A stretch of DNA of 6,066 nucleotides, taken from Candidatus Brocadiaceae bacterium. Its GTDB lineage: Bacteria; Planctomycetota; Brocadiia; Brocadiales; Bathyanammoxibiaceae. Each line of letters opens with the position of its first letter. The first letter of the stretch is position 1. The stretch covers positions 1 to 6,066 of the forward strand of contig JASEHG010000124.1 in the NCBI GenBank assembly GCA_030018855.1, given 5' to 3'. Both the position numbers and the translations under genes were made by a program. Below the pieces are notes generated by a model, which saw nothing but the letters and a program-made list of their open reading frames with translations, searched no databases and had not been told where the DNA came from. Positions 1 through 4,947 of the stretch are shown here, piece by piece.

Positions 1-481
1 GGAGGTGTTAAGGGCATGGCACAAGATAAAACACAAAGAGTCCGGGGGGAAGGAGAAATCCATAATAGGAAGTCTGCCCAGACACATGCCTGCTCTACAA
101 AAGGCCTTCAAGGTGCAGAAGAAGGCCGCCAGAGTAGGGTTTGACTGGAAAAAGGTAGAGGACGTCATAGCCAAGATGGAGGAAGAGCTAAGAGAGGTAA
201 GACAGGCCCTGGCCAAGAGACAGGAAACAGGGGACAGGGGACAGGGGACAAAGGAGTTGAAAGAGGAACTAGGAGACCTACTTTTTGCTGCGGCGAACCT
301 CTCCAGGTTCTTGAAGGTAAACCCTGAGGAGGCCCTGGAGAGGGCGACAAAGAAATTTATAGGGCGTTTTAGACGTGTAGAGGCCAGATTGGCCGCCCAG
401 GGGAAAGAGATAGAACACGCAACCCTTGAGGAGATGGATAAAATCTGGGAAGATACGAAGAGGGCCGGCAGGGGTAGCTGA
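1..481 (+). CDS. mazG: MazG-type nucleoside triphosphate pyrophosphohydrolase, C-terminal part (5' end outside window)
   Basis: The reading frame is open to the left edge (codons from base 2), so this is the 3' part of a longer gene; full MazG proteins are about 260 aa and about 160 remain here. The family hydrolyses NTPs/dNTPs to the monophosphate and pyrophosphate in the cytoplasm. Numbering from the GTG at base 5, the inter-domain signature VLRAWHKIK is followed by SLPRHMPAL (23-31), the helix QKKAARVGFDW (38-48), and the metal-binding pair ExxE (E61, E64) and ExxD in EELGDLLF (E88, D91). The end, TLEEMDKIWEDTK, is typical of the family. The GTG at base 5 lies inside the conserved region and is not the real start. 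The loop between the two acidic motifs carries a 7-bp tandem repeat. It ends in TGA and converges on the next gene; no terminator is evident between them. MazG identity is firm; the in vivo substrate is not known. Confidence 0.93.
   Translation, partial: EVLRAWHKIKHKESGGKEKSIIGSLPRHMPALQKAFKVQKKAARVGFDWKKVEDVIAKMEEELREVRQALAKRQETGDRGQGTKELKEELGDLLFAAANLSRFLKVNPEEALERATKKFIGRFRRVEARLAAQGKEIEHATLEEMDKIWEDTKRAGRGS
228..248 (+). repeat. Three tandem copies of CAGGGGA inside mazG
   Basis: Three perfect head-to-tail copies of the 7-mer CAGGGGA occupy bases 228-234, 235-241 and 242-248, followed by CA. Together they make 21 bp, exactly seven codons, encoding part of the TGDRGQGT stretch in the loop between the ExxE and ExxD motifs of MazG. 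Because one unit is not a multiple of three, gain or loss of a single copy would shift the frame upstream of the second catalytic motif. Confidence 0.9.
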
Positions 482-562
482 ATAACCAGGAGACAAAAGA
501 ACCCCTAACCCTCCTTGATATTATAATCCCATGTAGAAATATCCAGGCAGACGTGCAAGGAC

Positions 563-940
563 TTAGATGTAACGCAAAATGTGGTAACGCTCCTCGCCAT
601 GGTGTACAAAGGCTATAAACCGTACGTTGTTATTAACGTGGTCCTCCAGTATGTTCTCCAGATAACTTGGGTCCATGCCCAGATCGGCAATGATTTCAAA
701 CAGCCAACGTTCAAACGGTAAGGCCAGGCATTCTAGCTCTATGTATGCCTCTTCCAGGGTAATTTTGCCCTCCTTCCACCCATTTGCTACATCAATGATG
801 GTTTTGTATACCACGTGAGAGGACGGAAAGACGCAATAACGATACCTCTTCCCATTAAGCATCTTGTCCTCTATTAGATAAGTTCCACCATAAGCATTTT
901 CCTGCCTATAATCAGACTGATCCTTGAGCGTTTTTCCCAT
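563..940 (-). CDS. Uncharacterised 125-aa protein behind a sigma-54 promoter
   Basis: I do not recognise this protein. The ATG at 940 has a good ribosome-binding site (AGGAGG at 956-951, 10 nt away), and the frame ends in TAA at 563. The product has no signal peptide or membrane segment, so it is probably cytoplasmic. The N-terminal third (about 19-50) looks beta-rich (GGTYLIEDK, KRYRYCVF). An acidic, probably helical middle follows (about 60-100, TLEEAYIELECLALPFERW). The C-terminus is rich in His, Arg and Tyr (about 106-125, VRFIAFVHHGEERYHILRYI). Cys36 and Cys71 are the only cysteines. It stands alone as a transcription unit, with a sigma-54 promoter about 60 bases upstream of its start codon, next to an Amt/PII operon that has the same promoter type. 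This suggests a nitrogen-related or other sigma-54-controlled role, which is inference only. Good start site, promoter and protein-like composition make it a real gene. Confidence 0.85.
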   Translation of the reverse strand: MGKTLKDQSDYRQENAYGGTYLIEDKMLNGKRYRYCVFPSSHVVYKTIIDVANGWKEGKITLEEAYIELECLALPFERWLFEIIADLGMDPSYLENILEDHVNNNVRFIAFVHHGEERYHILRYI

Positions 941-1000
941 GATGGCGATACCTCCTGTTCTTTTTGCACCTAGATTCCCAGATCCCTTGTTAGATATTTT

Positions 1001-1016
1001 AGCAAATATAGTGCCA
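1001..1016 (-). promoter_or_regulatory. Sigma-54 (RpoN) promoter of the 125-aa gene
   Basis: On the minus strand the sequence reads TGGCAC-TATAT-TTGCT, matching the -24/-12 consensus TGGCAC-N5-TTGCW at every defined position, with GG and GC 12 bases apart. Transcription would start near 990, giving a leader of about 50 nt before the ATG at 940. Such promoters need an activator ATPase, typically NtrC-like for nitrogen genes. Confidence 0.85.
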
Positions 1017-1043
1017 CTAATCTCAAATAAAAGATAATCAGTA

Positions 1044-1060
1044 TATCCTTTACCAGGATA
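1044..1060. promoter_or_regulatory. Inverted repeat upstream of the sigma-54 promoter, possible activator site
   Basis: TATCCT-TTACC-AGGATA has 6-bp perfect arms around a 5-bp spacer. It lies 28 bp upstream of the -24 box of the 125-aa gene, about 54 to 70 bases before the predicted transcription start. That is close for a classical enhancer but usable by some activators. It is not a match to the NtrC consensus, so the binding protein, if any, is unknown. Confidence 0.35.
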
Positions 1061-1152
1061 GTCGTTGGATGGGTGTGGTCAGGAAGGGCCAAACGGCACC
1101 ACGGGAAGGTCTATTTAACTGTGGACTAGGACTACTAAAGGAGAATTATGGC

Positions 1153-1189
1153 AAAGAAAAAAGGCCCGAGGGCGTCTATCCTCGGGCCT
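1153..1189 (-). terminator. Rho-independent terminator of the PII-Amt operon
   Basis: A perfect 10-bp stem (1162-1171 with 1180-1189, including GGCCCGAG/CTCGGGCC) surrounds an 8-nt loop. On the minus strand it is followed by a T-rich run (complement of AAAGAAAAAA, 1153-1162). It lies 25 bases past the stop codon of the transporter gene, and it isolates the operon from the sigma-54 promoter of the next gene. Confidence 0.92.
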
Positions 1190-1213
1190 GGGGAAGGAGA
1201 CCAAAAGGGTTTC

Positions 1214-2644
1214 CTAATTGCCTGGGATCTCTATTTCCTCTTTTGGGGCCCTTACACCCATTCTCGTTATGCGCTCTATCTCAATCTGTGGGATTTCAAC
1301 AGGATAGCATTCATGACCATGAATAGATAAGTCAACCCCCTCTAATTCTTCATGCCTAGAAACCCGTAGCCCCACAGTATGTTTCAGACCAAAGAATATG
1401 GCACAGCCACATGCAAGTGCCCACGCCAGGGCAGTGCTGGCCGCAATAACCTGGGCAATCATCTGTGAATGGGAACCAGTGATTAAACCCCGCACGCCCT
1501 GGTAACTCCCATCGGCAAAAATACCTAGTGCCAGGAGTCCCCACAGGCCATTTGCGGCGTGGACAGAGGTTGCCCCGAGGGGGTCATCTATCTTAAGCCC
1601 TGACTCTACAAGCCTTACCGTCCCCATCATCGCAAGGCCCCCTATTAGGCCTATTACTATTGCGGCCCATGTTGGGACGTACGCACACCCAGCTGTAATA
1701 GCTACTAGGCCTGCCAGAGAACCATTACAGACCAGTGGTAAGTCAATCTTTTTAGTGGTTGCATAGTTAACAAGGAGTACTATCATCGTCCCCGCAGCAC
1801 CACCCAGGAACGAGTTGGTGGCCACTACGGAAATCCTGAGATCTGTAGCGGAGAGAGAACTGCCACAGTTATATCCTAGCCACCCAAAAAATAGTAAGAG
1901 TGTACCTATCACTACATAAGATAAGTTGTGGCCAGCTAGTGCTTTGGGCCTACCGTCCCTCGTATACTTTCCAATCCTTGGCCCTAATGCCCATGCCCCT
2001 AACAGGGCAAAGACCCCTCCTATCGTATGCACGGCGGCACAACCAGCAAAATCCTTTGCACCGACACCAAAGGGGAGATGTTGTAGCCATCCTCCACCCC
2101 ATATCCAGTGCCCGTAAACAGGATAGACCAGTGCTATAAAAATTACACTGTAAATTACGAAAGGAAGGAACTTTATGCGTTCAGCTACCCCACCAGCTAT
2201 AATGGTTAGGGCTACGGTGGCGGCGGCCACCTGAAACACCCACATGAGCATCGTTATTACGTCGTAGGCGCTACCCTGGAGCATGAACCCACTGTAACCA
2301 ATTAAGGCATTGCCCTTCGTTAGCTCTTGCATCTCATGGGAGCCACCAAACATAAATGCAAACCCACAGAGCCAGAAGACTAGTACCCCGATGCAAGGGC
2401 CTATAAGACAATGACTTAGATAATTCAACATAGCCCTGGGGCTTAGCAATCCACCCAGGAAGGCAAAACCAGTCTGCATATAAAAAATCAGAAATGCGGC
2501 AAAGAGTATCCAGATAAAGTTGCTTGAATGTCTTAGTCCGACAACGCTGTCAGAATACGTATGTGCACCGCTGGGATCGGCGGCCTCTGCCAGGCTGATG
2601 GAATAAAGGAAAGTAAAGACTGCAAGAGATATAAGTGTCCTCAC
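1214..2644 (-). CDS. amt: Divergent Amt-family ammonium transporter with altered phenylalanine gate
   Basis: This 476-aa inner-membrane protein is predicted to conduct ammonium/ammonia. A signal peptide (about 1-21, cleavage near LAEA/ADPS) precedes the multi-helix Amt fold. Conserved points by alignment to E. coli AmtB from memory: F137 (F103), W182 in HWIWGGG (W148), D198 in KDFAG (D160), both pore histidines H206 and H362 (H168, H318) and S262 (S219). The two gate phenylalanines are not conserved: the F107 position is A141 (FQVAAAT) and the F215 position is Y258 (WLGYNCGS). Motifs such as GPRIGKYTRDGR and DDPLGATSVH resemble the cyanobacterial/animal-type Amt group rather than the AmtB group. 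After the usual C-terminal VGLRVS...HGHECYP there is an extra tail of about 28 residues. The start is GTG, set by TAGGAG six bases upstream; the overlapping ATG at 2646 runs straight into TGA. It is last in an operon with PII, and TAG ends it before a terminator. Confidence 0.95.
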   Translation of the reverse strand: MRTLISLAVFTFLYSISLAEAADPSGAHTYSDSVVGLRHSSNFIWILFAAFLIFYMQTGFAFLGGLLSPRAMLNYLSHCLIGPCIGVLVFWLCGFAFMFGGSHEMQELTKGNALIGYSGFMLQGSAYDVITMLMWVFQVAAATVALTIIAGGVAERIKFLPFVIYSVIFIALVYPVYGHWIWGGGWLQHLPFGVGAKDFAGCAAVHTIGGVFALLGAWALGPRIGKYTRDGRPKALAGHNLSYVVIGTLLLFFGWLGYNCGSSLSATDLRISVVATNSFLGGAAGTMIVLLVNYATTKKIDLPLVCNGSLAGLVAITAGCAYVPTWAAIVIGLIGGLAMMGTVRLVESGLKIDDPLGATSVHAANGLWGLLALGIFADGSYQGVRGLITGSHSQMIAQVIAASTALAWALACGCAIFFGLKHTVGLRVSRHEELEGVDLSIHGHECYPVEIPQIEIERITRMGVRAPKEEIEIPGN

Positions 2645-2650
2645 ATTTTG

Positions 2651-2656
2651 CTCCTA
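2651..2656 (-). promoter_or_regulatory. Ribosome-binding site setting the GTG start of amt
   Basis: TAGGAG (minus strand) lies 6 bases before the GTG at 2644. Its first three bases are the TAG stop codon of the 32-aa miniprotein, so ribosomes finishing that peptide sit on the start site of the transporter. This points to translational coupling. Confidence 0.8.
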
Positions 2657-2752
2657 CATAAAAAGGGCCAAGACCAAGTTAAGGGTGGATAATAGAAAGG
2701 CTATCACCAGGAAAAGGGGGTCGCTAGCAACTAACTCTTTAAGCCTGCTCAT
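2654..2752 (-). CDS. 32-aa single-pass membrane miniprotein between PII and Amt genes
   Basis: I read this small frame directly from the sequence: ATG at 2752, TAG at 2656-2654. It encodes a short charged start (MSRLKELVASD), then about 20 hydrophobic residues (PLFLVIAFLLSTLNLVLALF) and a final Met, so one transmembrane helix covers residues 12-32. Arg3 and Lys5 before the helix favour an N-terminus-in orientation. GAGGAG seven bases upstream is a strong ribosome-binding site. The ATG lies inside the end of the PII gene, 14 bases overlapping in another frame, and the stop codon forms part of the transporter's ribosome-binding site. Such tight packing between a PII gene and an Amt gene argues for a genuine, translationally coupled product, perhaps a regulator or accessory subunit of the transporter. 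That role is inference. I do not recognise a family. The alternative is that it is only a coupling device or a chance frame. Confidence 0.72.
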   Translation of the reverse strand: MSRLKELVASDPLFLVIAFLLSTLNLVLALFM

Positions 2753-3158
2753 GCTCAAACTCCTCAAGGACTCCTTTCTCTTTCCTGGACATCATTGAAA
2801 CTATCCTTGCCACGGTTAAGGCCACGTTCCCCCTAGCCCCGTCACGGATACGCACAGCCTCTTCAAGCGGTTCAATAAATATTATTCCATCCCCTTCCCG
2901 ACCGGTTCGCGCCGTGCCTAGAATTATTTCTACTAACCTGTCTATTTGTGCCCCATCTGTTACTGCTACCTCAACCTTCGCCTTGGGCAGGAGGTATTCG
3001 ATGTATTTCCTCCCCCTCCAGTACGATACACGTGTCTCCGAACATGCACCCCTTACTGGCGTTACCGTCATGCCTGCAAACCCTTCCTTTACCAGGGCCA
3101 TCTTCAAAGGGTCCACCTTCTCCATCCTCACAATGGCCACCACCTTCCGTAAATTCAT
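2739..3158 (-). CDS. glnK: PII-family nitrogen regulatory protein (GlnK/GlnB-like), variant T-loop
   Basis: This 139-aa cytoplasmic PII protein is expected to form trimers and, as genes paired with amt usually do, to gate the adjacent transporter. Recognisable parts are the N-terminal MNLRKVVAIVRMEKVD, FAGMTVTPVRG (27-37), the T-loop (37-56), LLPKAKVEV (K59 = E. coli K58), the B-loop TGREGDG (85-91) and the C-loop VRIRDG (R103, R105). T-loop Arg48 (R47, which plugs the AmtB pore) and Tyr52 (Y51, the uridylylation site) are kept. The usual GRQKGH section is replaced by ACSETRV and is one residue shorter, so Gln39 and Arg38 are lost; Lys90 is Ile92. A tail of about 25 residues extends past the normal end. 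A longer frame runs to 3314, but the PII fold starts at 3158, GGGAG lies 10 bases upstream, and the extension would begin upstream of the sigma-54 transcription start. The gene is first in the operon. Confidence 0.93.
   Translation of the reverse strand: MNLRKVVAIVRMEKVDPLKMALVKEGFAGMTVTPVRGACSETRVSYWRGRKYIEYLLPKAKVEVAVTDGAQIDRLVEIILGTARTGREGDGIIFIEPLEEAVRIRDGARGNVALTVARIVSMMSRKEKGVLEEFEHEQA
2760..2765 (-). promoter_or_regulatory. Ribosome-binding site of the 32-aa miniprotein
   Basis: GAGGAG (minus strand) sits 7 bases before the ATG at 2752, inside the last codons of the PII gene (LEEFEHEQA). It is the main evidence that the miniprotein is translated. Confidence 0.7.
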
Positions 3159-3309
3159 GCTTAGTCTTCTCCCATTTCCTTCTAAACCCCTCCTGCCATA
3201 CATACTCCTTAGGCACCTCAATAGTCCCATCTTTAAAGTGTAGCGTAAAAGTCTTCTGCCCAATCTATTCCCACTGGGGTGGCAAACAATCCTTCTTAGC
3301 CGTGGAGAC

Positions 3310-3325
3310 TGCAATTATTATGCCA
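3310..3325 (-). promoter_or_regulatory. Sigma-54 promoter of the PII-miniprotein-Amt operon
   Basis: The minus strand reads TGGCAT-AATAA-TTGCA, with GG and GC 12 bases apart and only one departure (T for C) from TGGCAC-N5-TTGCA. The start of transcription would be near 3299, leaving a leader of about 140 nt before the PII start at 3158. It is the same promoter class as at 1001-1016. Confidence 0.82.
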
Positions 3326-3366
3326 CCAACACACCCATCAAAAAATATTCCAGCTAATATTAGTAA

Positions 3367-3444
3367 TTACAATACGTTACAATATTAAATTGTACCAACC
3401 CCAGGATTAATCCATTAATAAAACATTTCGGACAATATTGTACC
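3367..3444. promoter_or_regulatory. Cluster of ACAAT/ATTGT half-sites and palindromes upstream of the PII promoter
   Basis: TTACAATA occurs at 3367-3374 and 3377-3384, exactly 10 bp apart, and an inverted ATTGT follows at 3389-3393, so three half-sites fall on one helical face. Next comes the perfect palindrome GGATTAATCC (3404-3413), then ACAATATTGT (3432-3441), also perfect. ATTGTACCA is present twice (3389-3397, 3437-3445). The cluster lies about 70 to 145 bases upstream of the predicted start, the usual distance for sigma-54 activator sites. The region is A+T-rich, so some of this could be chance. Confidence 0.4.
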
Positions 3445-3719
3445 ATAAGCGTAATTGTTTGTATAATTTGCTTCAGCCACTAGACTTACAATAATCGGAA
3501 AAAAATGAGAACTTGTTGTTTTTGACATAAATGCCCTTTTTACTGCACTCCAACTATTCGCTGTGGAAATTACTATGAAGATTTTGGCATAAATTATGTC
3601 ATTGAGACACACATCGGGGTATGGTAAGACCATAAATACGCAAACTTACATGTCTAGTACCCAATTCTCTGGCACTCTTTTTGATAGCTTGTTGCTTGAA
3701 CATAATTAGTTTGAGGGAA

Positions 3720-3735
3720 AACTGACCTCCCAGTT
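3720..3735. promoter_or_regulatory. Short inverted repeat just before the integrase start
   Basis: AACTG-ACCTCC-CAGTT has 5-bp arms and a 6-bp spacer and ends 18 bases before the ATG at 3754. It could be an operator or a small hairpin in the integrase leader. The arms are short, so support is weak. Confidence 0.25.
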
Positions 3736-3753
3736 CCTTGGTATCTGACTATT

Positions 3754-4842
3754 ATGGGAATATTCGTTAAGAACGGTAAGTATTGGATAGACTACAAACT
3801 CAACGGCAAGAGGAAGCGGGAGTGCATAGGGCTAGATAAGAAGCTGGCTGAGGTGGCCCTGGAAACCCGTAAGCTAGACATCTTTCTTCAAAATAGTTTT
3901 GCTGTTAAGAGGGTTGCTAACAGTCCGTACTTTGAAGACTTCGCCGAGGAGTACCTGGAGCATGCAAAAGAGAAGAAAAGGTCCTGGAGGCGAGACCTCA
4001 TTATTATAAAGTCTGCCATGACCCACTTCATGGGGGTAAGGATGGACGACATTACCCCCACAAAGGTGGCCGAGTATAAGGTAAAGAGGGCGGATGAAGT
4101 AAAACCCGGTACGGTAAATAGAGAATTGGCCTGCCTCAGGCATATGTTCAGCCTGGCTGTAAAATGGGGGAAGGCAGGAGTTAATCCGTTAAAAGAAGTG
4201 AGGGTATTGGAGATGCCAAAAAGGCCAGAAAGGATATTAAGCGATGATGAGGCAGAAAGACTAGTCTCTTCTGCCAAGGGCCAGACCCGAGACATAATAA
4301 TTATGGCCCTCAATACGGGCATGAAATTGGGAGAAATCTTTCACCTCAAATGGGAAGACCTGGATTTTAAAGAGGGCGTTATCACCGTCATTGGCTCCAG
4401 GAGGGAAAGGGATAGAAAGATACCCATGAATTCAACTGTTCTGGCACATTTGAAGGGGGCAAAAGGGCCTGACGGTTCCCCTTATATCTTTGCAGACCCC
4501 CAAACGGGTCAACTTATTAAAAAGATAGAGAAGAGCTTTAAGACCGCACTGGCCAAGGCAGGGCTGGAAGGTTGTACCTTTCACGACCTCAGGCATAGTT
4601 TCGGTATGAGGTTGGTCCAAAATGGTGTTGACCCATTGACGGTAAAAGAGCTCCTTGGACATTCCACCCTTGAGGTAACGAAGCGATACTTCCAGTCTAC
4701 CCCGGAAAAGAAGAGGAAGGCAGTGGAGCTTATCTCCAGTTTCCACCGCTGGAGGCCTTCTCCCGAGTCCACCCCGGTAGGGAGTGAGACTGTGGACACT
4801 CCTCCTCAAGTGGGAGACAGTTCGCAAGCGCTTAATAATTAA
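3754..4842 (+). CDS. Tyrosine recombinase/integrase with substituted catalytic residues
   Basis: This 362-aa phage-type integrase would cut and rejoin DNA at attachment sites. Domains: an arm-binding N-terminus (1-40, KNGKYWIDYKLNGKRKRE), a core-binding SAM-like domain (about 58-150, with PGTVNRELACLRHMFSLAVK) and a catalytic domain (about 160-330). Conserved: HDLRH (H277, R280), LLGHS (H303) and the nucleophile Tyr312 in VTKRYF. The first catalytic arginine, normally TGxRxGE, is Lys191 (TGMKLGE, codon AAA at 4324), and the lysine expected in the beta-hairpin is Ser215/Arg216 (VIGSRRERDRKIP). A Pro/Ser/Thr-rich tail of about 30 residues follows. There is no clear ribosome-binding site; the ATG is chosen because it starts the arm domain. 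The gene faces away from the PII operon and toward the second amtB; no phage genes or attachment repeats are visible. It may be a weakened or domesticated enzyme. No terminator serves it on the plus strand. Confidence 0.9.
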   Translation: MGIFVKNGKYWIDYKLNGKRKRECIGLDKKLAEVALETRKLDIFLQNSFAVKRVANSPYFEDFAEEYLEHAKEKKRSWRRDLIIIKSAMTHFMGVRMDDITPTKVAEYKVKRADEVKPGTVNRELACLRHMFSLAVKWGKAGVNPLKEVRVLEMPKRPERILSDDEAERLVSSAKGQTRDIIIMALNTGMKLGEIFHLKWEDLDFKEGVITVIGSRRERDRKIPMNSTVLAHLKGAKGPDGSPYIFADPQTGQLIKKIEKSFKTALAKAGLEGCTFHDLRHSFGMRLVQNGVDPLTVKELLGHSTLEVTKRYFQSTPEKKRKAVELISSFHRWRPSPESTPVGSETVDTPPQVGDSSQALNN

Positions 4843-4882
4843 CCGGGACTGTTGATTAAAGGCATTTTGTGGGGGCAATTGG

Positions 4883-4920
4883 AATTAAAAAAACAGGGGC
4901 ACGGCGTTGCCGTGCCCCTG
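4883..4920 (-). terminator. Rho-independent terminator of the second amtB gene
   Basis: A perfect 12-bp stem (CAGGGGCACGGC 4894-4905 with GCCGTGCCCCTG 4909-4920) closes on a GTT loop and is followed on the minus strand by TTTTTTTAATT (4893-4883). It begins 27 bases after the amtB stop. On the plus strand no T-run follows, so it is one-directional and does not obviously stop integrase transcripts. Confidence 0.93.
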
Positions 4921-4947
4921 AGCACTTCTGTCATCCAGCATCTACGC

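Larger units (their letters stand above)
3326..3753. other. A+T-rich intergenic region between the PII operon and the integrase gene
   Basis: About 430 bases without a convincing gene on either strand; the only frame of any length (3633-3415, minus, 72 codons) has no ribosome-binding site or family resemblance. The part nearest the PII operon holds short palindromes and phased half-sites (3367-3444). The rest is A+T-rich, with no tRNA, no long repeats and no clear remnant of a known gene. It must carry the upstream control of both divergent units (PII operon leftward, integrase rightward), but I see no good sigma-70 promoter for the integrase. Confidence 0.6.

Noticed and set aside
1148..1330. 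Plus-strand frame with AAAGGAG before ATG (starts MAKKKGPRAS)
   Set aside because: It runs through the transporter's terminator and antisense to its coding sequence, has short ribosome-site spacing, and resembles no protein; the codons are explained by the hairpin and the amt gene.
3159..3314. 52-residue N-terminal extension of the PII frame
   Set aside because: Arg-rich and unlike any PII; its start lies upstream of the predicted transcription start, and the PII fold begins at the Met at 3158.
2948..3388. 146-codon plus-strand frame opposite the PII gene
   Set aside because: Ser/Pro-rich antisense shadow of a clear PII gene.
3522..3527. TTGACA as a -35 box for the integrase
   Set aside because: No acceptable -10 box at 16-18 bp spacing, and it is more than 200 bases from the start codon.
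3415..3633. 72-codon minus-strand frame in the A+T-rich gap
   Set aside because: No ribosome-binding site and no recognisable sequence; chance frame in low-G+C DNA is the simpler reading.
3670..3685. TGGCAC-TCTTT-TTGAT, a sigma-54-like element reading toward the integrase gene
   Set aside because: Spacing and the -24 box fit, but the essential GC of the -12 box is GA, so I did not call it a promoter.
4432..4878. 148-codon minus-strand frame opposite the integrase, and a similar one at 3888-4322
   Set aside because: Both are antisense to a recognisable integrase and have no family features.
3326..4947. Attachment-site direct repeats flanking the integrase
   Set aside because: By eye I found no repeat longer than a few bases shared between the two flanks, and no tRNA gene that could serve as target.
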